Shown: piece by piece, positions 1 to 7,827 of the stretch | How positions within the stretch are numbered: position 1 is the stretch's first letter | How the letters are laid out: the number at the start of each line of letters is the position of its first letter | Origin: UBA2357 sp041916775 | Lineage (GTDB): Bacteria > Pseudomonadota > Gammaproteobacteria > Burkholderiales > Rhodocyclaceae | Assembly: GCA_041916775.1 (NCBI GenBank) | Contig: JAYRYZ010000004.1 | Span: forward strand, 143,107 to 207,106 | DNA length: 64,000 nucleotides | Direction of reading: 5' to 3' | The notes under the pieces: generated by a model | Told to the model about the DNA's origin: nothing | The model's input: only the letters and a program-made list of their open reading frames with translations | Databases searched by the model: none | Program-made: the position numbers and the translations under genes

Positions 1-1
1 G

Positions 2-94
2 GCAGTGTTCATCGCGCTTTTCCGGGTTGCCGAGAACATGCTCAATGCCCACAAGCGGGCGCCGGTGCGACGCAAGGCGGTGGCGCGCGGCTGA
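2..94 (+). CDS. C-terminal end of an unidentified protein (partial)
   Basis: An open frame runs in from the left edge and stops at a TGA at 92-94, giving 30 residues that end in a strongly basic tail (about nine Arg/Lys in the last 17 residues). The preceding stretch is hydrophobic and aromatic, so it may be the end of a membrane helix followed by a cytoplasmic tail. The start and any diagnostic motif lie outside the window, so I do not name it. Confidence 0.5.
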   Translation, partial: AVFIALFRVAENMLNAHKRAPVRRKAVARG

Positions 95-151
95 CTGCTG
101 CACGGGGGTACAATCGCGGGCTTCAACCACCACTGCTTCAGGGGCCCGCCC

Positions 152-766
152 GTGCAAATCGTCTGTCTCGACCTCGAAGGCGTACTCGTTCCGGAAATCT
201 GGATTGAGTTTGCCGAACGTACCGGCATTCCGGAGTTGCGTCGCACCACCCGCGACGAGCCCAACTACGACGTGCTGATGAAGTACCGGCTCGATCTCCT
301 CGCGCAGCACAGACTCGGCCTGCGCGACATTCAGGCGGTGATCGCGGCGATGGGGCCGATGTTCGGCGCTCGTGCCTTCCTCGATGCACTGCGGGCCGAC
401 TACCAGGTGGTCATCCTGTCGGACACCTTTTACGAGTTCGCGCGCCCGTTGATGGAGCAACTCGGCTGGCCGACGCTGTTCTGCCACAGCCTCGAGGCCA
501 ACGCGGAGGGCTTCCTCGTGAACTATCACCTGCGCATGCCCAACCAGAAGCAGGAGGCGGTGCGCCGCTTCAAGGAACTCAACTTCAAGGTTGTGGCTGC
601 GGGCGATTCCTACAACGACACCGCGATGTTGGGCGAGGCCCATGGCGGCATCCTGTTCCATCCGCCGGAGAACGTGGTGCGGGAGTTTCCGCAGTTTCCG
701 GTCGTGCGCGACTATGGTGCCCTGCGCACCGAGATCGACCGCGCCTTTGCGCGCGTCGCCGGCTGA
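152..766 (+). CDS. thrH: ThrH: phosphoserine phosphatase / homoserine phosphotransferase
   Basis: The 204-residue protein is a HAD-superfamily phosphohydrolase of the ThrH type. ThrH dephosphorylates phosphoserine, the last step of serine synthesis, and can pass the phosphate to homoserine. HAD motif I is seen as DLEGVL at residues 7-12 (nucleophile Asp7; ThrH has Glu where most phosphatases have a second Asp). Motif II is the Ser of LSDTF near residue 90 and motif IV is GDSYND near 151-156. The length matches the family. It starts 57 bases after the preceding stop and is followed by a terminator hairpin serving the convergent porin gene. Cytoplasmic enzyme. The substrate preference is family knowledge; only the motifs are seen here. 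Confidence 0.9.
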   Translation: MQIVCLDLEGVLVPEIWIEFAERTGIPELRRTTRDEPNYDVLMKYRLDLLAQHRLGLRDIQAVIAAMGPMFGARAFLDALRADYQVVILSDTFYEFARPLMEQLGWPTLFCHSLEANAEGFLVNYHLRMPNQKQEAVRRFKELNFKVVAAGDSYNDTAMLGEAHGGILFHPPENVVREFPQFPVVRDYGALRTEIDRAFARVAG

Positions 767-779
767 ACTCGGCGAGCAG

Positions 780-811
780 AAAAAAAGACGGACACCCTTG
801 GGGTGTCCGTC
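780..811 (-). terminator. Intrinsic terminator of the porin gene
   Basis: A perfect 11-bp stem (787-797 with 801-811) closes a 3-base TTG loop. On the minus strand the stem is followed by seven U (A-run at 780-786). It lies 86 bases past the porin stop and 21 bases past thrH, so it could also stop thrH transcripts, although the U-run favours the minus strand. Confidence 0.85.
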
Positions 812-896
812 CCCCGGAACGACGAGGAGAGGGAATCGTTCCGGCTTCGCTGCTGGGGTTCGGGGCGCTCGTCGCGATGCGCAAGCACCCTTGTTA

Positions 897-1577
897 TCAG
901 AAGCTCTTGCCGACCGACAGCACCAGCACGTTGTCGAAGTTCGGGCCGTCGCCGTCCGAGTCAATGTAGGTCAGGCCAAGGTCAAGGCCGGCATACGAGG
1001 TGGCCACGCCGACTTTCCAGTTGGTGACCGAGTCGCCGCTGTCCGGGTCGGCGTAGCCGATGCCGCCGATGAGCGAGATGCCGTCGGTGACCTCGAAGCT
1101 GGCATCCAGCGAGTAGTAGTTGCTGTCCCAGTCGATGTCGCGGAAGTACTTGGCGGACAGGAACTCGTAGGACACGCCAACGTAGATCTCGGTGGAATCA
1201 GTGCCCGACGGAGCCTTGCGCGTCTGCGAGCCCGGATAGGCGTAGTGCACCGCGCCAATGTCGAAGCCGACACCACCGCCCAGTTCACCAGCGTAGCCCA
1301 CCGACAGGTCGAGTTCCACGCCGTCGGTGCCGATGTTGCCCCACGCCTTGTCGGAGATGCTCGAGCCCCACAGGCCGACGTAGGCACCGCTATCGTGCGA
1401 GTAGGTCAGGCCACCCTGGATCGCCGGCCGACCGGCCGACCAACTGTAGCCGCGGGAGACGTAGTCGGACACGAAGGTGACGTTGCCACTGATCGGGCTG
1501 TCTTCAGCCTGAGCGGCGCCGATGCCGAACATGGGGATGGCCGAGACGATGGCTGCTGCGATGAGGGTCTTGCGCAT
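897..1577 (-). CDS. TorF-family putative outer-membrane porin
   Basis: The 226-residue protein has a clear signal peptide (MRKTLIAAAIVSAIPMFGIG, cleavage after AQA near residue 23). The mature part has many alternating aromatic/glycine strands and ends in the Phe typical of outer-membrane beta-barrels (VLVLSVGKSF). The opening of the mature part, with NVTFVSDYVSRGYSWS, is characteristic of the TIGR02001/TorF putative porin family. I chose the ATG at 1577 because an AAGGAG ribosome site sits just before it and the signal peptide begins there; a longer frame to 1751 would bury the signal peptide. A sigma-54 promoter lies 37 bases upstream and an NtrC-like site further up. The next gene upstream on this strand is a PII-like regulator, so a nitrogen-controlled porin is likely. 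The solute is unknown. Confidence 0.85.
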   Translation of the reverse strand: MRKTLIAAAIVSAIPMFGIGAAQAEDSPISGNVTFVSDYVSRGYSWSAGRPAIQGGLTYSHDSGAYVGLWGSSISDKAWGNIGTDGVELDLSVGYAGELGGGVGFDIGAVHYAYPGSQTRKAPSGTDSTEIYVGVSYEFLSAKYFRDIDWDSNYYSLDASFEVTDGISLIGGIGYADPDSGDSVTNWKVGVATSYAGLDLGLTYIDSDGDGPNFDNVLVLSVGKSF

Positions 1578-1613
1578 ATGCTTCTCCTTGTTTGAAATAG
1601 CTGCCAAATTTTC

Positions 1614-1630
1614 AAGCATGTTGTGTGCCA
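1614..1630 (-). promoter_or_regulatory. Sigma-54 (-24/-12) promoter of the porin gene
   Basis: Read on the minus strand the site is TGGCACACAACATGCTT. It has the invariant GG and GC with exactly ten bases between them and matches the TGGCAC half perfectly. The expected start is about 12 bases downstream, giving a leader of roughly 25-30 bases before the porin ATG at 1577. Confidence 0.85.
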
Positions 1631-1746
1631 TCTCGTGCATTTGTAGCCACGGATGGCAGATTTCCACCCAGGCTGGGTGCTGTCTCGCACAGCCGGGAAC
1701 AATTGCCGTTTCTGGTGATGCACGTTGAGGCAGGCATTGCAGTGCA

Positions 1747-1763
1747 CGCACACTTGTTGTGCG
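1747..1763. promoter_or_regulatory. NtrC-like binding site upstream of porin promoter
   Basis: A perfect 6-bp dyad, CGCACA-N5-TGTGCG, keeps the GCAC-N7-GTGC core of NtrC sites. Its centre lies about 130 bp upstream of the sigma-54 promoter, a usual enhancer distance. The outer bases differ from the strict TGCACC-N5-GGTGCA form, so it may be a weaker site. Confidence 0.6.
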
Positions 1764-1948
1764 TCTTCAAGGTGACAGATTTCTGCCTCGGAGAGTGTTG
1801 CGAATTTGCCAGTACGTTCAGGGTTTGGCGCAAATTGGCAAGAAAGTGTCGCAAAGAGGATGATCTGGCCTGGCGCATCGAAGATTGTCCCGCGAGGCAT
1901 GGCGTTCGAGTGCAGTCGTGTGGGGCAACTCTACGTTGCCGATTTGGG

Positions 1949-2278
1949 CTATAGCACTGCCACGCCCTTCTCTCCGGTGCGGATCCGGGCCGCTTGCTTG
2001 AGGGCAAGCACGTATAGGGCACCGTTCGCATTGTGGTCGATGCGCTCGGCGACCTCGTCGAGCAGGGTGCCCGGTACGGCGACCTCGATCTTCAGTTCGG
2101 GGAGAAAGTCCACGACGAATTCGGCGCCGCGGACGCGTTCCGTGTGTCCCATCTGATGTACGAAGCCGCGCACGTCGGTGACCACCAGCCCCCGGATCCC
2201 GATGTCCGAGAGTGCCTCACGCACCTCTTCCAGCTCGAACGGCCTGATGATTGCGGTAACCATGTGCATCGTTTGCAT
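1949..2278 (-). CDS. Divergent PII-like signalling protein (GlnK/GlnB family)
   Basis: The 109-residue protein follows GlnB/GlnK along its whole length: IIRPFELEEVREAL at 10-23, the T-loop stem GHTERVRGAEF at 44-54, VVDFLPELKIEV, and the C-terminal RIRTGE. Two key parts differ. The uridylylated Tyr51 of GlnB corresponds to Phe54, and Tyr46 to Val49. The B-loop, normally TGKIGDGK, is replaced by a shorter stretch (IDHNANGAL), removing about five residues that bind ATP/2-oxoglutarate. It therefore cannot be controlled by uridylylation at Tyr51 and may not sense ATP and 2-oxoglutarate normally. The start at 2278 follows GAGGAG by nine bases. It has its own sigma-54 promoter and a perfect NtrC site. 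No amtB follows; the porin gene does. Confidence 0.85.
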   Translation of the reverse strand: MQTMHMVTAIIRPFELEEVREALSDIGIRGLVVTDVRGFVHQMGHTERVRGAEFVVDFLPELKIEVAVPGTLLDEVAERIDHNANGALYVLALKQAARIRTGEKGVAVL

Positions 2279-2360
2279 CTTGTGTGTCTCCTCGCGATCT
2301 CGATACAGCGGCAAGCCTGACGGGTGAGGCTGCGCGTCCGGGTGTGGGGCGCATTGCACG

Positions 2361-2377
2361 AAGCATGCCTGTGGCCA
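2361..2377 (-). promoter_or_regulatory. Sigma-54 promoter of the PII-like gene
   Basis: On the minus strand the site reads TGGCCACAGGCATGCTT: GG and GC are ten bases apart and the GCTT end is the same as in the porin promoter. The -24 half (TGGCCA) departs from TGGCAC at two positions. It lies about 83 bases upstream of the PII-like start. Confidence 0.7.
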
Positions 2378-2469
2378 GGCTCACGCAAGACGGATTTACG
2401 CAAGACCAGCGTCATGTGCATGCTCTGTGGTCCTGGTGGTGTCGTTCGTTGCCGCTGGCGCCTGTTTCA

Positions 2470-2486
2470 TGCACCGATACGGTGCA
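2470..2486. promoter_or_regulatory. Consensus NtrC binding site
   Basis: The sequence TGCACC-GATAC-GGTGCA is an exact match to the NtrC consensus, a 17-bp dyad with 6-bp arms. It is centred about 109 bp upstream of the sigma-54 promoter of the PII-like gene, in the gap shared with divergent ubiK. The 292-base gap 2279-2570 holds these two sites and no gene. Confidence 0.85.
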
Positions 2487-2570
2487 TCCCGTGCGTCTCC
2501 GTTCCCGCGAGCGTGCGCCTGTCGGCGCCAAAGCGACTACAATCCGTATCGAACCCAAGGAGAAAACACC

Positions 2571-2831
2571 ATGAGCGCTCCCCGCATTCTTGAAGACATC
2601 GGCGCCAAGCTGAGTGAACTCGCCGCCAGCAGTCCCGCCAAGGACATCGAGAAGAACGTCAAGGCCATGATGGGCAGTGCCTTTGGCAAGCTCGATCTGG
2701 TGACGCGAGAGGAGTTCGACATCCAGCGCGAGATGCTGGCCCACGCCCGGCTCAAGCTCGGTGAGCTCGAGAACCGCGTCGCCGAGCTCGAGTCGGAGCT
2801 CGCGAGGCTCCGTACCGAGCGGGCCGAGTGA
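2571..2831 (+). CDS. ubiK: UbiK (BMFP/YqiC) ubiquinone biosynthesis accessory factor
   Basis: This 86-residue protein has the BMFP layout: a short N-terminal helix (PRILEDIGAKLSELAASSPA), a central amphipathic part (KNVKAMMGSAFGKLDLVTREEFDIQREML), and a heptad-patterned C-terminal coiled coil (LGELENRVAELESELARLR). UbiK-type proteins assist ubiquinone-8 synthesis at the membrane with UbiJ, and form trimers. The start is fixed by AAGGAG eight bases upstream. comM follows in the same direction after 96 bases, the usual neighbour in this group. Confidence 0.9.
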   Translation: MSAPRILEDIGAKLSELAASSPAKDIEKNVKAMMGSAFGKLDLVTREEFDIQREMLAHARLKLGELENRVAELESELARLRTERAE

Positions 2832-2927
2832 GCGTGCGGTCGTGGCGAAAATGTTGAAATCATCACGAGCATAATCCATAGGGATATTTGCGGTTAGACT
2901 TGGCGCAATCCATCCACGGAGCCCGCC

Positions 2928-4427
2928 ATGTCGCTCGCGACTATCCACAGCCGTGCGCTTGCCGGCCTGCATGCGCCCGAGGTCGTCGTCGAGGCGCATC
3001 TCGCGAATGGGTTGCCCGCGTTCAATCTCGTGGGCTTGGCCGATGTCGAGGTACGTGAAGCGCGCGACAGGGTGCGGGCCGCGATCGTCACCTCGCAGTT
3101 CGAGTTTCCGCAGCGACGCATCACCCTCAACCTTGCACCTGCCGATCTCCCCAAGGAGGGTGGGCGCTTCGACCTGCCGATCGCGCTGGGTGTGCTCGTC
3201 GCGTCGGGGCAACTGGAGGGCCGGCGCGCCGAGGCGCACGAGTTCATCGGCGAGCTGGCCCTGGATGGCAGCCTGAGGCCGGTACGTGGCGCGCTCGCGA
3301 TGGCGCTCGCGGCGCGCAGCGCGGGGCGGGCGGTGGTGCTGCCGACGGCGAACGCGGCCGAGGCGGCGCGGGCGAGTGGTGCCGTTGTCCTGCCTGCGGA
3401 AAGCCTGCTTGCCGTGTGCGCGCATCTGAGCGGGCGGGCTCCGATCGCTCCGTACGTGCTGCCGAGCGAGTCGGCTGCACCGCAAGCGACCCCCGACCTC
3501 GCGGAGGTGAAGGGGCAGGCGCAAGCGCGTCGGGCGCTCGAGGTTGCCGCTGCGGGAAGGCACGCGCTGCTGATGTTCGGCCCGCCGGGCACCGGCAAGT
3601 CGATGCTTGCGCAGCGTCTGCCCGGGCTTCTGCCGCCGCTCAATGACGACGAGGCGCTCGAACTCGCTGCGATCCAGTCGATCGAAGGTGCCTTCACGAG
3701 CCAGGCCTGGGGTCAGCGCCCGTTCCGCATGCCGCATCACTCTGCCTCGGCCCCTGCGCTCGTGGGTGGGGGGGCGATGCCAAGGCCGGGAGAGATCAGC
3801 CTCGCGCATCACGGCGTGCTGTTCCTCGACGAGTTGCCCGAGTTTGACCGGCGTGTGCTGGAGTCGCTGCGTGAGCCGCTCGAGACGGGGCGTATCACGG
3901 TGTCGCGCGCTCGCGGCCGGGTGGAGTTCCCGGCGCGTTTCCAACTCGTCGCCGCGATGAATCCTTGTCCGTGCGGTTTCCATGGCGCATATCAGGATCG
4001 CTGCAGGTGTACGGCCGAGCAGATCAACCGCTATCGCAAGCGCCTGTCCGGCCCCTTGCTGGACCGCATCGATCTGGTGGTCGAGGTGCCGCTGCTGGAC
4101 GCGGCCGAGATGCAGGCGCAGGCCGAGGGTGAGTCGAGTGCTGTGGTGCGTGCGCGCGTCGAGCGGGCGATGGCGATCCAGTACGCGCGCCAGGGCGTGC
4201 CCAACAGCCAGCTTGGAGCCGGCGAGGTGGATCGTCTGTGCCGCCCGGATGCGCGCGGGCAGGCGTTGATGGGGCAGGCGATCGAGCGGCTGCGGTTGTC
4301 GGCGCGTGCCTACCATCGTATCCTGAAGCTCGCGCGCACCATTGCCGATCTGGCCGAGGCCGACGCCGTGGGCGCCGCTCACGTGGCCGAGGCGATCCAG
4401 TACCGGCGCAGCCTCACCCCTCCCTGA
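2928..4427 (+). CDS. comM: ComM/YifB AAA+ ATPase (Mg-chelatase-like)
   Basis: The 499-residue protein is a full-length YifB/ComM. In naturally competent bacteria ComM is a hexameric helicase that extends branch migration of incoming DNA strands. The N-terminal Lon-like fold covers about residues 1-170. Walker A (GPPGTGKS) is at 218-225, Walker B (LFLDELPEF) is near 300, and the cysteine-rich MNPCPCGFHG with CRCT follows near 345-365. The C-terminal Mg-chelatase domain ends with IQYRRSLTPP. It is intact, so it may support DNA uptake or recombination. No other competence gene is in the window. Confidence 0.92.
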   Translation: MSLATIHSRALAGLHAPEVVVEAHLANGLPAFNLVGLADVEVREARDRVRAAIVTSQFEFPQRRITLNLAPADLPKEGGRFDLPIALGVLVASGQLEGRRAEAHEFIGELALDGSLRPVRGALAMALAARSAGRAVVLPTANAAEAARASGAVVLPAESLLAVCAHLSGRAPIAPYVLPSESAAPQATPDLAEVKGQAQARRALEVAAAGRHALLMFGPPGTGKSMLAQRLPGLLPPLNDDEALELAAIQSIEGAFTSQAWGQRPFRMPHHSASAPALVGGGAMPRPGEISLAHHGVLFLDELPEFDRRVLESLREPLETGRITVSRARGRVEFPARFQLVAAMNPCPCGFHGAYQDRCRCTAEQINRYRKRLSGPLLDRIDLVVEVPLLDAAEMQAQAEGESSAVVRARVERAMAIQYARQGVPNSQLGAGEVDRLCRPDARGQALMGQAIERLRLSARAYHRILKLARTIADLAEADAVGAAHVAEAIQYRRSLTPP

Positions 4428-4472
4428 CCCGACTGGCGCGGCTGCGCCCATGCGGGCGAGACCGAGATCCTC

Positions 4473-5681
4473 ATGCCTGCTGCTTCACCCCGTCTTGCCT
4501 TTCTGCTCGCCGCGCTGGCCGCAATCGGGCCATTCGCGATCGACACGTACCTGCCGGCGTTTCACGCCATGGCTGCCGCGCTTGGCGCCACGCAACTGCA
4601 GGTGCAGCAGACGCTGACCGTCTACATGCTGAGCTTCGCGGCGATGTCGCTGTGGCATGGCGCGCTCTCCGATCGTTTTGGCCGGCGCATCGTGATCATC
4701 GTCGCGATGGGGATGTTCGCGCTCGGATCGCTCGGGTGTGCGTTCGCGACGAGTATCGAGTGGCTGTGGGCGGGGCGCTGTGTGCAGGGTTTGGCCGGTG
4801 GTGCTGGGATGATCGTCGGCCGGGCGGTGATCCGCGATCTTTACGACGGTGCGCGGGCGCAGCGTGCGATGGCGAGCGTGATGAGCATCTTCGGCATCGC
4901 GCCGGCAGTGGCACCGGTGGTCGGCGGCTGGTTGCTGGCGCTGGCGGGCTGGCGCGCGATCTTCGTGTTTCTCGCGCTGTTCTCGCTCGCGCTCGCCTGG
5001 CTCACCTGGCGTCATCTGCCCGAGACCCTGCCGCCCGGTGCGCGCCAGTCCCTGCACCCGGCGCACCTCGGGCGGGCCTACCTGCAGATCGGACGCAGCG
5101 CCGCGTTCGCGCTCCTCGCCGGGGCGGTCGCCTTCAACTTCAACGGTTTTTTCCTGTATGTGTTGTCGGCGCCAGTGTTCCTCATGGATCACCTCGGCGT
5201 TGCCGAGACCGGATTCGCCTGGTTGTTCGTGCCGGCGGTGCTCGGCATGGTGGCGGGTTCGATGCTTTCAGGGCGGGTCGCCGGGCGGTGGAGCCCGCGG
5301 GCTACGATCGTGACCGGTTTCGTCATCATGTTCGCTGCTTCCGTCCTCAACATCGGGCACGCGCTGTGGTGGGCGCCGGGGCTTCCCGCTTCGGTGCTGC
5401 CGATCATGCTCTTCAATGTCGGTATGGCGCTGGCGATGCCGAGCCTCACGCTGCTGGCGTTGGATCTCTTCCCCGACCGGCGCGGGCTGGCGTCGAGCTG
5501 TCAGAGCTTCCTGCAGGTGGGGGTGAATGCGGTCTCAGCCGGGCTTGTGGTGCCATTGCTCTGGGGCTCGGTGCTGTCGTTGGCGGCGGGCATGGCGAGC
5601 TTCGCCGCGGCGGGTTTGCTGATGTTCGTGCTGTGGGCCCGCCGCACACCCTCGAATCAGGTGGCCACCCCGCCGAGATAG
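4473..5681 (+). CDS. Bcr/CflA-family MFS drug-efflux transporter
   Basis: The 402-residue protein has about twelve hydrophobic segments and the hallmarks of drug:H+ antiporter-1 pumps of the Bcr/CflA group: FAIDTYLPAFHAMAAALGA in helix 1, the MFS loop GALSDRFGRR (residues about 63-72), and the motif C-like stretch APAVAPVVGGWL in helix 5. It sits in the inner membrane and probably exports drugs or small metabolites; the substrate is unknown. It starts 45 bases after comM. Its last 25 bases overlap the end of the convergent livF gene, so the two transcripts are antisense at their 3' ends. Confidence 0.85.
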   Translation: MPAASPRLAFLLAALAAIGPFAIDTYLPAFHAMAAALGATQLQVQQTLTVYMLSFAAMSLWHGALSDRFGRRIVIIVAMGMFALGSLGCAFATSIEWLWAGRCVQGLAGGAGMIVGRAVIRDLYDGARAQRAMASVMSIFGIAPAVAPVVGGWLLALAGWRAIFVFLALFSLALAWLTWRHLPETLPPGARQSLHPAHLGRAYLQIGRSAAFALLAGAVAFNFNGFFLYVLSAPVFLMDHLGVAETGFAWLFVPAVLGMVAGSMLSGRVAGRWSPRATIVTGFVIMFAASVLNIGHALWWAPGLPASVLPIMLFNVGMALAMPSLTLLALDLFPDRRGLASSCQSFLQVGVNAVSAGLVVPLLWGSVLSLAAGMASFAAAGLLMFVLWARRTPSNQVATPPR

Positions 5682-6391
5682 CTCGCCTGCACGCCGCGGT
5701 CGGCCGCGACGTCCCCACCGCGCCCACTCAGTACGCACGCCCCGGCGGCAAGCACCCAGGCATGCTCTGAGATTTCGAGGGCGCGTTGTGCGTTCTGTTC
5801 GACCAGCAGGACGCCGACGCCGCTTGCAGCGACCTCGACGATGAGTTCGAACACCGCATCACACATGCGCGGCGCCAGGCCCATCGAGGGCTCATCCAGC
5901 AACACCAGGCGCGGTGCGGCGAGCAGCGCGCGAGTGATCGCGAGCATCTGTTGTTCGCCGCCGGAGAGCGTGCCCGCGGGTTGGGTGAAGCGTTCCCGCA
6001 GTCGTGGCAGGCGGTCGAGCAGACGCTCCCGGTCGGCTGCAGCCTTATCCCGGTCGCGCCGACTGTATGCGCCGAGCCTGAGGTTCTCCGCCACTGTCAG
6101 GCTGGTCAGGATGCCGCGCCCCTCGGGCACCAGCGCGATGCCCGCAGCGAGCCGTCGGTCGGCCGGCAGGTGCCCCACCGGCGCACCATCGAAAAGAATC
6201 TCGCCCTGAGCGGGCAGCAGGCCCGCAACCGCGCTCAGGGTCGAGCTCTTGCCCGCGCCGTTGGCCCCGATGATGCAGCCGATACCGGTGCGCGGCAGTG
6301 ACAGGTCCAGGCCACGCACCGCCGGCAGGTCGCCGTGGCGTACCCACAGATCGCGAAGTTGCAGGAGCGGGATGTCAGCCTTGGTGTGCAT
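5657..6391 (-). CDS. livF: LivF-like branched-chain amino acid ABC transporter ATPase
   Basis: This 244-residue protein is a complete ABC ATPase of the LivF type. It has Walker A GANGAGKSS (residues about 42-50), the LivF-style VPEGRGILTSLTVAENLRLGA, the signature LSGGEQQMLAI, Walker B LVLLDEPSMGLAP, and the switch stretch LLVEQNAQRAL. LivF and LivG form the ATPase heterodimer of importers for branched-chain amino acids, amides, urea or aromatic acids. It overlaps the upstream livG-like gene by 17 bases, so they are coupled. No LivH/LivM permease or binding protein is encoded nearby, so the transported solute cannot be told. Confidence 0.85.
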   Translation of the reverse strand: MHTKADIPLLQLRDLWVRHGDLPAVRGLDLSLPRTGIGCIIGANGAGKSSTLSAVAGLLPAQGEILFDGAPVGHLPADRRLAAGIALVPEGRGILTSLTVAENLRLGAYSRRDRDKAAADRERLLDRLPRLRERFTQPAGTLSGGEQQMLAITRALLAAPRLVLLDEPSMGLAPRMCDAVFELIVEVAASGVGVLLVEQNAQRALEISEHAWVLAAGACVLSGRGGDVAADRGVQASYLGGVAT

Positions 6392-7214
6392 GTGCGCTGC
6401 CGAGGTAGGCGTCGATGACGAGCGGGTTGAGTCGGACGGCGTTCGGGCTGCCCTCGGCGATACGGCGGCCGCTGTCCAGGACGGTGATGCGGTCGCACAG
6501 GGACATCACGAAACGCATGTCGTGCTCGATCACGAGCACGCTGATGCCGTCGTGGCGGATACGCCGTATCAGTTCGGCGAGCGCTGCCGTCTCGCTCGCG
6601 TTCATGCCGGCGGCGGGCTCGTCCAGCGCAAGCAGGCGCGGTGCGGTCGCGAGCGCGCGGGCGATCTCCAGCCGGCGCCGATCGCCATAGGACAGGGCGC
6701 CAGCCGGCCTCTGCGCATATCCGCCCAGGCCGACATAGTCGAGCAGGCGCAGCGCTTCCGCCCGACAATGCGCCTCCTCCGCGTGGTGCGCCGCACCGCG
6801 CCAAAGTGCCGACATGAGTCCGTCGCGGGTGGTGCGATGCATGCCGGTGATGACGTTGTCCGCGACGCTTGCCGATGCGAAGAGGCGAAGGTTCTGGAAT
6901 GTGCGAGCGATCCCCTGGCGCACGGCCCGGGCCGGGTCGTTGCCGAGCGCCGCACCGTCGAAGATGCACTCACCCGAGTCCTTGCGGGTGAAGCCGGTAA
7001 TGATGTCGAACAGGGTGGTCTTGCCGGCGCCGTTCGGCCCGATCAAACCATGGATATCGCCAGTCCGCAGGCAAAGATCGACCATGTCGAGCGCCTTGAT
7101 TCCTCCGAAGGTCCGGCTGACCCCGCGCAGCGAAAGCAAACAAGTGTTTCGTCCGCGCGGACGTGCGCCGGGAGCGTTAAGTAGTTCGCGCATGGTCTCG
7201 GGCGTGCGTGACAT
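6375..7214 (-). CDS. livG: LivG-like branched-chain amino acid ABC transporter ATPase
   Basis: The 279-residue protein has the LivG pattern: GVSRTFGGIKAL, Walker A GPNGAGKTT near 59-67, the Q-loop ARTFQNLRLF, a C-loop reading LSYGDRRRLEIARAL (LSYGD replaces LSGGQ, as is common in LivG), Walker B LLALDEPAAGMN, and H-loop VIEHDMRFVM. The C-terminal VIDAYLG motif is family-typical. I kept the ATG at 7214; an ATG 21 bases in is also possible, and neither has a strong ribosome site. About 25 residues precede the ABC fold, more than usual. It forms a two-gene unit with livF. Confidence 0.85.
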   Translation of the reverse strand: MSRTPETMRELLNAPGARPRGRNTCLLSLRGVSRTFGGIKALDMVDLCLRTGDIHGLIGPNGAGKTTLFDIITGFTRKDSGECIFDGAALGNDPARAVRQGIARTFQNLRLFASASVADNVITGMHRTTRDGLMSALWRGAAHHAEEAHCRAEALRLLDYVGLGGYAQRPAGALSYGDRRRLEIARALATAPRLLALDEPAAGMNASETAALAELIRRIRHDGISVLVIEHDMRFVMSLCDRITVLDSGRRIAEGSPNAVRLNPLVIDAYLGSAHAHQG

Positions 7215-7314
7215 CTTGGGTTCGACGGAAACATGGGCGGCAGCGTTCGTCCGCCGCCGGGGCAGGATGGCGCGGAGCGTGTGGACGCCAGCACTTTAAC
7301 GGAGTCGTACCCCA

Positions 7315-7791
7315 ATGCAGAAGATTCTCTCGATGTTCACACTGTGGCTCACGCCGGACTCGCCCACGCTCTGCCAGCCCTCCGGCCCGCTCATCGCGCT
7401 TGGCGAGACGCGATTCGACACGGTAATCGACGAGATGGGTGCGCCGTCGATGGTCTGGCGCAACCACGACGGCACCATGACATGGGAGTACACCCCGGAG
7501 TTCGCGCATCGCGCCTCGGTGATCCTCACCGTCGATGCCGAAGACGTGATCGTGACGTACGACCTTGCCGCGACGGCCGAGCGGCTCGAGCAAATCCGGC
7601 CCGGCATGAACGGTAGCGCGGTACGTCGCGTTCTCGGGCGCCCCGCAAACACGCACTTTCGCTCCGACAATCAGCAGACGTTGTGGCGCTGGTATCCCCG
7701 GGGCGACGCAGCCTGCGGCAGCCGGCCGATCCTTGCGGTGCTCTTCGACTGCGACGGTCATGTCATCGAGACGCGCTGCGAAGTAGAATGA
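7315..7791 (+). CDS. BamE/SmpA-OmlA-like domain protein
   Basis: A 158-residue protein without a clear lipobox; the N-terminus (MQKILSMFTLWLTP) is only weakly hydrophobic. It contains two small repeats of the type seen in SmpA/OmlA proteins: TRFDTVIDEMGAPSMVWRNHDGT followed by a WEY strand, and IRPGMNGSAVRRVLGRP followed by a WRWYPRG strand. The same two-repeat plan is found in the lipoprotein gene at 8531-9157, so the two are paralogues with pdxH between them. It probably acts at the cell envelope, but no specific function can be assigned. It starts about 100 bases downstream of the divergent livG start and ends 36 bases before pdxH. Confidence 0.7.
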   Translation: MQKILSMFTLWLTPDSPTLCQPSGPLIALGETRFDTVIDEMGAPSMVWRNHDGTMTWEYTPEFAHRASVILTVDAEDVIVTYDLAATAERLEQIRPGMNGSAVRRVLGRPANTHFRSDNQQTLWRWYPRGDAACGSRPILAVLFDCDGHVIETRCEVE

Positions 7792-7827
7792 AGGGATCCC
7801 GTAATCCCCCTTCACCGGAGCCGCCGG

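Larger units (their letters stand above)
1578..1948. other. Long leader between PII-like gene and porin gene
   Basis: This 371-base stretch has no convincing gene; open frames in it lack ribosome sites and normal codon use. It is less GC-rich than the flanking genes and holds the sigma-54 promoter (1614-1630) and an NtrC-like dyad (1747-1763) for the porin. Confidence 0.6.

Noticed and set aside
1625..1954. Plus-strand frame in the gap between porin and PII-like genes
   Set aside because: No ribosome site or family pattern; it covers the sigma-54 promoter and NtrC site of the opposite strand.
2412..4451. Long minus-strand frame opposite ubiK and comM
   Set aside because: Shadow of comM; no recognisable domain.
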